This document shows, one piece after another, positions 1-6,929 of a stretch of DNA of 8,320 nucleotides. The DNA comes from JBDRZD01 sp964623395. Its GTDB lineage: Bacteria > Hydrothermota > Hydrothermia > Hydrothermales > Hydrothermaceae. Every line of letters begins with the position of its first letter. Position 1 is the stretch's first letter. Location: the NCBI GenBank assembly GCA_964623395.1, contig CAZUSI010000060.1, forward strand, positions 1-8,320, read 5' to 3'. The notes beneath the pieces are model-generated. The model saw only the letters and a list, made by a program, of their open reading frames with translations, did no database searches and was not told the DNA's origin. Made by a program: the position numbers and the translations under genes.

Positions 1-19
1 ATTTAGGAGATTAAATAAA

Positions 20-49
20 TTGATTTAAAATGTGTTTTAATTTTAAAAT
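20..49 (+). promoter_or_regulatory. Putative sigma70-type promoter ahead of the operon
   Basis: TTGATT at 20-25 resembles a -35 box (TTGACA) and TAAAAT at 44-49 matches the -10 consensus TATAAT at five of six positions, with an 18-base spacer. Transcription would start near position 56 and give a leader of about 15 bases that carries the ribosome binding site at 61-66. It is the only gap of any size before the six-gene run, so it is a sensible place for the operon promoter. The region is almost pure A+T, so a match of this quality can arise by chance, and the operon may instead begin upstream of the window. Confidence 0.4.
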
Positions 50-60
50 TTTAAATTCTT

Positions 61-66
61 AGGAGG
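61..66 (+). promoter_or_regulatory. Strong Shine-Dalgarno site of the aminotransferase gene
   Basis: A perfect AGGAGG lies four bases before the ATG at 71. It fixes the start of the first gene and shows that this organism uses canonical bacterial anti-Shine-Dalgarno pairing. Similar sites precede the two M16 genes (5609-5614 and 6921-6925), whereas the glycosyltransferase and topA starts lack one at normal spacing. Confidence 0.8.
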
Positions 67-70
67 TTTT

Positions 71-1258
71 ATGAATTTATCAAAAAGAATAAAAGAGGCG
101 CAATATTCTCCTATAAGGAAACTTTATTCTTATGCAAACGAGGCTGAAAAAAAGGGAAAAAAAGTTTATTATATAAATATAGGGCAACCTGATATTCCTT
201 CTCCAAGAAGTTTTTTTGAAGCAATAAGGAATTTTAATAGGGAAGTTATCAGTTATTCACCATCGCAAGGGACAGAAAAATTAAGAAGTGCCTTTTCTAA
301 ATATTTTAATCAATTTGGTTATGGAATTGATGAAGATGATATAATAATTACATTTGGAGGTTCAGAAGCACTTATATTTGCCTTTTTTGCAGTTACTGAT
401 TATGGAGAGGAAATAATTGTTTTTGAACCCTTTTATACAAATTATAATTTATTTGCCTCACTTGCAGGATGCAAACTTGTTCCAATACCAACAAAAATAG
501 AAGAGGGATTTGTTTTACCACCTTATAAAGAAATTAAAAAATATATTTCTTCAAAAACAAAGGCAATTTTATATGCATCTCCAAATAATCCAACTGGAAA
601 AGTTTATACTCAGGAAGAACTTGAAATTTTTGTAAAACTTGTTAAAGAATACAATCTCTTTTTAATATCCGATGAAGTATATAGGGAATTTGTTTATGGT
701 GATTTGAAGCATGTAGGAGTTATGGAACTTGAGGAAATAAAGGATAGATGCATTTTAACGGATTCTGTCTCAAAAAGATATTCTTTGTGTGGTGCAAGAA
801 TTGGATGTATTGTATCAAAAAATAAAGAAGTTATGGCAAATGTATTAAAACTTGCACAAGGTAGGTTATCTGCACCAGAGCTTGAACAGTATGCATGTGC
901 CGAAGTTATTGAAAAAGAAAATGAGTTCATAAAATTTGCAAAAGAAGAATTTAAAAGAAGGATTGATGCAGGAATTGAAGTTTTAAGGGAGAGCAAAGAC
1001 ATAATTTATTTTAAACCACAAGGTGCCTTTTACACAATGCTTAAATTGCCAGTTGAAAATGCAGAAGACTTTTCAATTTTTCTTTTAAAGGAATTTGATA
1101 TGGAAGGAAAAACTTCAATGGTTGCACCTGGTGATGGCTTTTATTCAACAAAAGGAAAAGGTAAAGATGAGATAAGGATAAGTTTTGTTTATGAAAAGGA
1201 AAAAATGGTTGAAGCAATTAAGATAATTCTTGAAGGATTAAAAAAATATAAAAAATGA
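71..1258 (+). CDS. PLP-dependent class I/II aminotransferase (aspartate aminotransferase-like)
   Basis: This is a cytoplasmic fold-type I aminotransferase that would move an amino group between an amino acid and a 2-oxo acid using pyridoxal 5'-phosphate. The 395-residue length is normal for the family and the whole fold is present. Visible landmarks in order are: NIGQPD at 36-41 near the N-terminus, SYSPSQGTEKLR at 61-72, the cofactor phosphate loop GGSEA at 96-100, an aromatic ring-stacking position around Y122, NNPTG at 172-176, DEVY with D201 (pyridine nitrogen) and Y204, the Schiff-base lysine K235 in DSVSKRYSLCGAR, and R369 in EIRISF as the likely substrate carboxylate ligand. The segment around 345-372 (APGDGFYST, then GKDEIRIS) resembles the aspartate aminotransferase-like group common in Bacteroidetes and thermophiles. 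Substrate cannot be fixed from sequence; aspartate, aromatic or branched-chain donors all remain possible. The ATG at 71 follows a perfect AGGAGG. The stop overlaps the next ATG as ATGA. Confidence 0.93.
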   Translation: MNLSKRIKEAQYSPIRKLYSYANEAEKKGKKVYYINIGQPDIPSPRSFFEAIRNFNREVISYSPSQGTEKLRSAFSKYFNQFGYGIDEDDIIITFGGSEALIFAFFAVTDYGEEIIVFEPFYTNYNLFASLAGCKLVPIPTKIEEGFVLPPYKEIKKYISSKTKAILYASPNNPTGKVYTQEELEIFVKLVKEYNLFLISDEVYREFVYGDLKHVGVMELEEIKDRCILTDSVSKRYSLCGARIGCIVSKNKEVMANVLKLAQGRLSAPELEQYACAEVIEKENEFIKFAKEEFKRRIDAGIEVLRESKDIIYFKPQGAFYTMLKLPVENAEDFSIFLLKEFDMEGKTSMVAPGDGFYSTKGKGKDEIRISFVYEKEKMVEAIKIILEGLKKYKK

Positions 1259-2394
1259 AATTTAAAATTTTGATGGCTTCTGATATATATTTTCCAAAAA
1301 TTGGAGGGATAAGTGAGCATATTTATAATATTACCCTTCTTCTTAGAAAAAGGGGGCATGAGGTAAAGATTTTGACAGGTGGATATAATAAAAGAAAATA
1401 TCCTGATTATAAAGACCCTGAATGGGTTAAAAGAATCGGGAGGATGATTCCATTAATAGCAAACAAATCTATTTCCTCAATTACTATTTCCCCAAGAATT
1501 TCTAAAAAGATTAAAGAATTTCTTGAAGATGAAAAATTTGATATTATACATACTCATGGTCCAATAGCACCTATGATACCTATGCTTACTTTAAAACATT
1601 CAAATTCAATAAATTTTGCAACTTTCCATTCAGCACATGGTGATAGCAGAGGGTATAGAATATTTGGAAAATATTTAAGAAAATATTTTGAAAAAATTCA
1701 TGGATTAATAGCAGTTTCACCAGCAGCAAAAGAACCAATGGAAAAATTTTTCCCCGGGAATTATAGAATAATACCAAATGGAGTTGATACAAATATGTTT
1801 TCTCCTTCTGTTTTACCCTTTGAAAAATTTATGGATGGTAAAATCAACATACTTTTTGTTGGGAGAATGGAGCCAAGAAAAGGATTTAAATATCTTTTAA
1901 AGGCATTTGAAATATTAAATGAGCAATTTAAAAATTTAAGATTAATTGCTGTTGGAAAAGGTCCTTTATTGAAAATTTATAAATCACAGATTAAAAAAGA
2001 TTTAAAGGATAAAGTTGTATTTGAGGGAGAAGTTAAAAGGGAAGACCTTCCAAGATATTATGCCTCCTCTCATATATTTTGCTCTCCTGCTATTGGTTAT
2101 GAATCATTTGGGATTGTATTACTTGAAGCATTTTCATCAGGTAAGCCTGTTGTTGCTTCAAGAATACCGGGATATTCTTATGTTGTAGATGAAGGCAAAG
2201 ATTCACTTTTATTTGAACCTAAAAACTATGTTGAACTTGCTGAAAAATTGAAAATTTTAATTAAAAATGAAGAATTGAGAAAGGAAATGGGGGAAAGGGG
2301 AAGGGAAAAAGTTTTAAAAAATTATTCTTGGGAAAAAATTGTTCTCGATTTAGAAAATTATTATATTGAAAAATTTAAGGAAGTGAGAGGATAA
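1255..2394 (+). CDS. GT4-family glycosyltransferase (GT-B fold)
   Basis: This is a retaining glycosyltransferase expected to move a sugar from a nucleotide-sugar donor to a lipid, glycan or small-molecule acceptor at the inner face of the membrane. The N-terminal Rossmann half starts with MKFKILMASDIYFPKIGG and has the GGxxxH loop (17-22), DIIHTHGP (96-103) and H125 in ATFHSAHG. The linker holds SPAAKE (155-160) and IPNGVD (173-178). The C-terminal donor half has FVGRMEPRKG (R204 and K209, likely diphosphate contacts) and the E-x7-E motif with E283 and E291 in ESFGIVLLEAF, followed by SGKPVVAS. The 379 residues are typical, and PimA-like or mannosyltransferase-like activity is a reasonable family analogy. 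Donor and acceptor are unknown. The ATG overlaps the aminotransferase stop (ATGA). The nearest purine-rich stretch is about 18 bases upstream, so initiation probably depends on translational coupling. Confidence 0.92.
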   Translation: MKFKILMASDIYFPKIGGISEHIYNITLLLRKRGHEVKILTGGYNKRKYPDYKDPEWVKRIGRMIPLIANKSISSITISPRISKKIKEFLEDEKFDIIHTHGPIAPMIPMLTLKHSNSINFATFHSAHGDSRGYRIFGKYLRKYFEKIHGLIAVSPAAKEPMEKFFPGNYRIIPNGVDTNMFSPSVLPFEKFMDGKINILFVGRMEPRKGFKYLLKAFEILNEQFKNLRLIAVGKGPLLKIYKSQIKKDLKDKVVFEGEVKREDLPRYYASSHIFCSPAIGYESFGIVLLEAFSSGKPVVASRIPGYSYVVDEGKDSLLFEPKNYVELAEKLKILIKNEELRKEMGERGREKVLKNYSWEKIVLDLENYYIEKFKEVRG

Positions 2395-2410
2395 ATTTAT
2401 AAATTCTTTG
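2385..2410 (+). promoter_or_regulatory. Start region of the MFS gene with no ATG
   Basis: The MFS reading frame has a stop at 2384-2386 and its first in-frame ATG lies about 77 codons in, inside the membrane domain, so a non-ATG codon must be used. TTG at 2408 gives a family-like N-terminus. The purine-rich GAGAGGA at 2385-2391 lies about 16 bases before that TTG, which is long. It would be ideally spaced (8 bases after GAGG) for the ATA at 2399-2401, a very rare start codon. TTG at 2408 is preferred, possibly helped by ribosomes ending on the upstream gene at 2394. Confidence 0.5.
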
Positions 2411-3646
2411 AGATTTTTTAAGGTTTTAAAAAATAAAAATTTTTTTATTTTTTCATTAAGTCAGATATTTTCACAAATAGGTGATAAAATCAATCATTTT
2501 GCTTTTTTTGGAATTTTGAAGGACCTTGCTCCTTATAGTGCAATTGCCTTTTCTTTTCTTGGTGCTGTAATAACATTGCCTAACATTATTTTTTCATTTT
2601 TTGCAGGAATAATAATTGATAGGTTTAATAGAAAAGTTATAATGATAATTTCTGAAATTTTTAGAAGTTTATTTATATTTTTAATAATTTTTTTAGGAAT
2701 AAAACTCTCTTCTTTACCCTTAATTTACTTTTTAATATTTTTTCTTTTTCTATCCACTTTATTTTCAAACATTTCAAAAATTTCGTCAATACCTGAATTC
2801 TTAAAAAGTAAGGAGGAAATTTTAACTGCAAACTCCTTTAATAATTTTATAGTAAGAGTTTCCAGTTTAATAGGAATTCTCTTTTCAGGAATTATTATAG
2901 AAATTGAAATTTGGAAAAGATTTGGTTTTAAAGGGTATGATGTTGTTCTTTTTTTAAATTCCTTTCTTTTCTTATTTTCAGCATCAATTTTGTCATTTTT
3001 AAAAATTAAAGGGATAAAAAAAGAAGGAAAGAGGGAATTTATTAAGGATTTAAAAGAATCATTAAAAATCGCAGAAGAAAATAAAAAAATTTTATTTGTT
3101 TATTTTTCTATAATTCCTCTTGTATTTACAGGCTCAACTATTTATGTATTACTTTCAGTTTATCTTCAACAAATTCTTGAATTTGGGACAAAAGGACTTG
3201 GTTTTATAGGTGGGATTACAAGTTTAGGAATGATTTTTTCTGCTTTTTTGTTTGGAAACTATGGTAAAAACTTAAATAAAATAAAAATAATAGGTTATTC
3301 CTTCATTTTTATTGGGATTTTAATATTTTTATTTTCCTTTATTAAGAAATTTCTATTTTTTCTTTTAATTTCCTTCTTGGGCGGTTTTTTTCTTGCTCCA
3401 ATAATGATTTCACAAGATACAATAATTCATGAAGAAGTTGAAACATATTATAGGGGAAGGATATTTTCATTTCGTGAATTCTTTGTAAACTTACTTTTTA
3501 TAATCTTTTCTCTTTTAAATGGATTTGCTTCAAAAATTTTTACTATTAAAGGTGCCCTTATTTTATCACCCATTTTTCTTTTATTTTTGAATTTCTTTTC
3601 CCTTTTAATTTATACTTTTAAAAATGAAAAAAGTAATTATTGTTGA
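2408..3646 (+). CDS. Major facilitator superfamily transporter (MFS_3/EntS-like efflux type)
   Basis: This is a 412-residue integral membrane protein with about twelve hydrophobic segments in two halves (about 11-200 and 228-405) joined by a lysine-rich cytoplasmic loop at about 200-226, which is the standard MFS plan. The N-terminus NKNFFIFSLSQIFSQIGDKI fits the 'N-F-x-x-L-x-x-Q-x-x-S-x-x-G-D' opening seen in macrolide-efflux and EntS-like members. Motif A between segments 2 and 3 is clear (G67, D71, R72, R75, K76 in GIIIDRFNRK). RGRIFSFREFF (349-359) before segment 11 is also typical of this subgroup. It would export a small molecule using the proton gradient, but the substrate is unknown. 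Its place after a glycosyltransferase hints at export of a glycosylated product; that is inference only. The start is TTG at 2408, 13 bases after the preceding stop. The 3' end overlaps topA by 23 bases. T-rich codons reflect its hydrophobic composition. Confidence 0.88.
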   Translation: MRFFKVLKNKNFFIFSLSQIFSQIGDKINHFAFFGILKDLAPYSAIAFSFLGAVITLPNIIFSFFAGIIIDRFNRKVIMIISEIFRSLFIFLIIFLGIKLSSLPLIYFLIFFLFLSTLFSNISKISSIPEFLKSKEEILTANSFNNFIVRVSSLIGILFSGIIIEIEIWKRFGFKGYDVVLFLNSFLFLFSASILSFLKIKGIKKEGKREFIKDLKESLKIAEENKKILFVYFSIIPLVFTGSTIYVLLSVYLQQILEFGTKGLGFIGGITSLGMIFSAFLFGNYGKNLNKIKIIGYSFIFIGILIFLFSFIKKFLFFLLISFLGGFFLAPIMISQDTIIHEEVETYYRGRIFSFREFFVNLLFIIFSLLNGFASKIFTIKGALILSPIFLLFLNFFSLLIYTFKNEKSNYC

Positions 3647-5622
3647 ATCACCAACAAAGGCAAAAACTTTAAGTAAAATTCTTGGAAATGAATTCAAGGT
3701 TATTGCTTCAAAAGGGCATATTGTTGATCTTCCAGAAGAAAGGTTTGGAGTTAATATAAAAAATGATTTTAAACCGCATTTTCAAATAATTAAAGGTAAA
3801 AAGAAAATTGTTGAATATTTAAAAAAAGAAGCAGAAGATGCAGAAATAATTTTACTTGGTTCTGATCCTGATAGAGAAGGGGAGGCAATTGCATATCATA
3901 TTTCAAGAATTTTAAAAAGAAATGATTCAAAGAGAGTATTGTTTTATGAGATAACAAAAGAAAAAGTAAAAGAGGCAATTCAAAATCCAACTGAAATAGA
4001 TATGAATAAGGTGAATTCACAATTTGCAAGAAGAATACTTGATAGGATTGTTGGATATTCAACAAGTCCTCTTTTATGGAAAGTTGTAAAAAAAGGGCTT
4101 TCAGCAGGAAGGGTTCAAACTGTTGCTTTAAGACTTATTGTTGAGAGGGAAAAGGAAAGGGAAAATTTTGTTCCAGAAAAGTATTATGAAATTGAAGTAA
4201 TTTTTGAAAAAAATGGTAAAAAATTTTTAGGTAAATTAAAATCAGAGGAAAGATTAAAGGATAAAGAAGTTGTTGAAAATATTGTAAAAGTTATAAAGGG
4301 AAAAGATAAGGGTATTGTTAAGGAAAAAGAGGAAAAAGAAATTAAGGTTTTTCCATATCCTCCTTTGAAAACAAGCACTTTACAGCAGGAATGTTCGAAA
4401 AGGTTTGGATTTTCTGCTGATAAAACAATGAGAATAGCACAATCCCTTTATGAAGGTAAAGAAATTGGAGAAAGGGTAACAGGTCTTATAACTTATATGA
4501 GAACGGATTCATTAAGATTAAGTGAAGAATTTATAAAAAGGACAAGAAAATTTATAAAGGAAAATTTTGGAGAAGATTATATTCCTGAAATTCCAAACAT
4601 TTTTGAAAAGGAAAGCAAATTTGTCCAAGGCGCTCATGAAGCAATAAGACCTACAAATTTAGAACTTAAACCTGAAAACATTAAAGATTATTTAAATCCT
4701 GACGAATATAAAGTTTATGAACTTATATATAGAAGAGCAATTTCAAGCCAGGCAGAATCTGCAAAAATTTTAAAGAAAAAAATTGATATTTTGATAGATG
4801 AATATTTAATAGAGGTTCAGGGACAAAATGTATTATTTGATGGATTTTATAAATTAATTCTTGAAAAACCAAAGGAAATTTATATTCCTGAAATCAAAGA
4901 AGGAGAAGAAATTAAAATTCTTGAAGTAAATGTTATTGAAAAGGAGACAGAGCCACCGCCAAGATATACTGAAGCAAGTTTAATTAAAAAACTTGAAGAA
5001 CTTGGAATAGGAAGACCAAGCACTTATGCTCCAATCTTAAAAACATTATTTGATAGGAAATATGTAAAAAGAGAAAAAAAGGCACTTGTCCCAACAGAAC
5101 TTGGAAAAAAAACCTTTAATATTCTTGTTCCTGAATTTAAAGATATATTTGATTATGAATTTACAGCAAAGATGGAAGAGGAGCTTGATAAAATAGAGGA
5201 AGGGAAAAAAGAGTGGATAGAATTTTTAAAGGAATTTTATGAAAAATTTGAATCTGAGATTGAAGAATTTAAAANNNNNNNNNNNNNNNNNNNNNNNNNN
5301 NNNNNNNNNNNNNNNNNNNNNNNNNNNNNNNNNNNNNNNNNNNNNNNNNNNNNNNNNNNNNNNNNNNNNNNNNNATGGAGATATTGAGTGTCCTTTATGT
5401 AAAAAAGGATTTCTTGTGAAAAGAAAAGGTGAAAAGGGGGAATTTTATGGATGTTCAAATTATCCTGATTGTAAATTTACAATTATAGGGGAACCCTTAA
5501 AAATAAATTGCCCTGAGTGCTTTTTTGAAATAATTTCAAAAATTAAAAAAAATAAAAAAATTTTTTATTTTTGCCCAAATTGCAAAAAATATTTTAAAAA
5601 GATTAAAAAGGAGGCAAAATGA
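3624..5622 (+). CDS. topA: DNA topoisomerase I (type IA), interrupted by an assembly gap
   Basis: TopA relaxes negatively supercoiled DNA by breaking and rejoining one strand through a 5'-phosphotyrosine. The Toprim domain opens with MKKVIIVESPTKAKTLSKIL (catalytic E8) and contains the DxDxE metal site D81, D83, E85 in DPDREGEAIAYH. The core has SAGRVQTVALRLIVERE (160-176), the active tyrosine Y291 with R293 in GLITYMRTDS, GAHEAIRPT (336-344) and GIGRPSTYAP (461-470). About 550 residues are readable before the 100-N gap at 5275-5374. After it, 81 residues in another nominal frame carry two zinc ribbons: CPLC...CSNYPDC, typical of topoisomerase I, and CPEC...CPNC, followed by a Lys-rich tail ending at the TGA at 5620-5622. 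The two parts fit one gene if the real gap is a multiple of three bases. The ATG at 3624 gives the exact family N-terminus; it lies inside the MFS gene and has no Shine-Dalgarno site, so coupling is likely. Confidence 0.93.
5275..5374. other. Assembly gap of exactly 100 N inside topA
   Basis: One hundred unknown bases lie between the end of the topoisomerase core and the zinc-ribbon tail. A round 100 is the usual scaffold placeholder for a gap of unknown size. Read literally it shifts the frame and creates a false stop at 5385-5387. Continuity of topA needs a true length divisible by three. The missing part most likely encodes the link to, and perhaps one more copy of, a C-terminal zinc ribbon. 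Confidence 0.97.
5609..5614 (+). promoter_or_regulatory. Shine-Dalgarno site of the first M16 gene, inside the topA end
   Basis: A perfect AGGAGG lies within the last codons of topA, four bases before the ATG at 5619. It supports that ATG as the start of the M16 gene and independent ribosome loading on it despite the ATGA overlap with topA. Confidence 0.75.
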
Positions 5623-6917
5623 AAGATTTTTCCTTAGCTCTTATAATTTTACCAATTCTTTTAATTCAAAAAGGTTATTACAATATAAAGGAATATAATC
5701 TTAAAAATGGATTGAAGGTTCTTATTCTTGAAGACCATTCGTCTCCTATTATATCCCTTGGAATATGGTATAGGGTTGGTTCAAGAAATGAACTTCCAGG
5801 AAAAACAGGTATTTCTCACCTTCTTGAACACATGCTTTTTAAGGGAACAAAAAAACTCTCTTCTGAGGAATTTTCAAAAATAATTCAGAAAATGGGCGGA
5901 GTTGATAATGCCTTTACTTCAAATGATGTAACAGCATATTGGGAAGTATTTCCAAAGGATAATTTTGAAAAAGTTCTTGAAATGGAAGCAGATAGAATGC
6001 AAAATTGTGTTTTTAGAGAATTTGAAGAGGAGAAAAAGGTAGTTATGGAAGAAAGAAGACTTCATGAAAATAGTCCAGAAGGAGTTTTTTGGGAAGAACT
6101 TGAGGCACTTTCTTATAAAGTTCATCCTTATAAAAATCCAGTTATTGGATGGATGAGTGACCTTGAAAACATCACTCTTGAAGATGTTAAAAATCATTAT
6201 AAAACCTATTATTCACCAAACAATTCATTTATGATTGTTGTTGGAGATATAGATGAAAAAAAAGCAATTTCTTTAATTAAAAAACATTTTGAAAAAATTC
6301 CAAAAGCAAAAAAAATTCCAGCAGTGAATGTAAAAGAACCCCCACAAATGGGTGAAAAAAGAGCTTATATAAAGAAAGAAGGATTTGCAAAAAAATTGGG
6401 AATAGCATATCCTATTCCTGAAGCAGGTTCTCCTGATGAAATTCCTTTATCAATTTTAGCATATATACTTGGAGGTGATAAAACTTCAAGACTTTATAAG
6501 AAAATTGTTTATGAAAAGGGATTTGCAACAAGTGTAGGTGCATATGCAGATATAAGAATTGACCAAGGTCTTTTTGTAATAGCTATTGACTTAAAAATGA
6601 ATTCTTCTTTTGATGAAGTTTTAAATGAAGTTTTAAATGAAATTGAAAAAATAAAGAAGGAAAAAATAGAAGAAAAGGAATTATTGAAGGCAAAAAATCA
6701 AATAAAGGCAAATTTTGTTTATTCACAGGAAAGTATTCTCCGTCAAAATTTTGTTATAGGAAGATTTGAAAGTTTAAAAGGTTGGAAAAAACTTTTAACC
6801 TATCTTGAAGATGTAGATAAAGTAAAAGAAGAGGATTTGAAAAGGGTTGCAAATAATTATCTTAATGAAAATTCAAGAAACATTTTGTTCCTTGAACCAA
6901 TTTTACCTCAAAAATAA
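5619..6917 (+). CDS. M16 family zinc peptidase, catalytic (HxxEH) subunit
   Basis: This is a 432-residue M16B-type metallopeptidase of the mitochondrial processing peptidase/PqqL group. The first domain (about 28-180) carries the inverted zinc motif HLLEH with H67, E70 and H71, in GISHLLEHMLFKGT. The third zinc ligand is a glutamate in VVMEERR, E145 by spacing (E144 is the alternative). The conserved GGVDNAFTSNDVTAYW (93-108) follows the zinc motif. The second M16 domain (about 185-400) has LGGDKTSRLY (284-293), but the Arg/Tyr substrate-anchoring pair found there in self-sufficient M16 enzymes is replaced by V297 and T304. The protein therefore probably needs a partner, which is encoded 12 bases downstream. 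The N-terminus (MKDFSLALIILPILLIQKG) is hydrophobic and may be a short signal peptide or anchor, weak because of the acidic residue at position 3. Secreted or envelope location is thus likely but unproven. Substrate is unknown. Confidence 0.92.
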   Translation: MKDFSLALIILPILLIQKGYYNIKEYNLKNGLKVLILEDHSSPIISLGIWYRVGSRNELPGKTGISHLLEHMLFKGTKKLSSEEFSKIIQKMGGVDNAFTSNDVTAYWEVFPKDNFEKVLEMEADRMQNCVFREFEEEKKVVMEERRLHENSPEGVFWEELEALSYKVHPYKNPVIGWMSDLENITLEDVKNHYKTYYSPNNSFMIVVGDIDEKKAISLIKKHFEKIPKAKKIPAVNVKEPPQMGEKRAYIKKEGFAKKLGIAYPIPEAGSPDEIPLSILAYILGGDKTSRLYKKIVYEKGFATSVGAYADIRIDQGLFVIAIDLKMNSSFDEVLNEVLNEIEKIKKEKIEEKELLKAKNQIKANFVYSQESILRQNFVIGRFESLKGWKKLLTYLEDVDKVKEEDLKRVANNYLNENSRNILFLEPILPQK

Positions 6918-6929
6918 TATGGAGGAAAG

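Noticed and set aside
2..28. Tail of an upstream + strand gene (FRRLNKLI then TAA)
   Set aside because: Eight codons in A+T-rich sequence next to stops in both other frames; too short to support, although an upstream operon member is possible.
39..50. Perfect palindrome AATTTTAAAATT in the leader as an operator
   Set aside because: It consists only of A and T in a region of nearly pure A+T, where such palindromes are expected by chance; it also overlaps the likely -10 box.
3790..4065. Minus-strand ORFs inside the topA, aminotransferase, glycosyltransferase and M16 genes
   Set aside because: They lie opposite well-conserved coding sequence, encode low-complexity Leu/Phe/Ser-rich products typical of the antisense of A-rich genes, and have no recognisable domain.
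5375..5387. TopA ending in Trp-Arg-Tyr at a TGA just after the gap
   Set aside because: This stop appears only if the 100-N placeholder is taken as the true length. The neighbouring frame encodes the expected zinc ribbons.
5239..5622. A separate small zinc-finger gene running through the gap
   Set aside because: The part before the gap is out of frame with topA and the ATG at 5239 lies inside its conserved coding sequence. The part after the gap is a typical TopA C-terminal zinc ribbon. The ORF exists only because Ns are read through.
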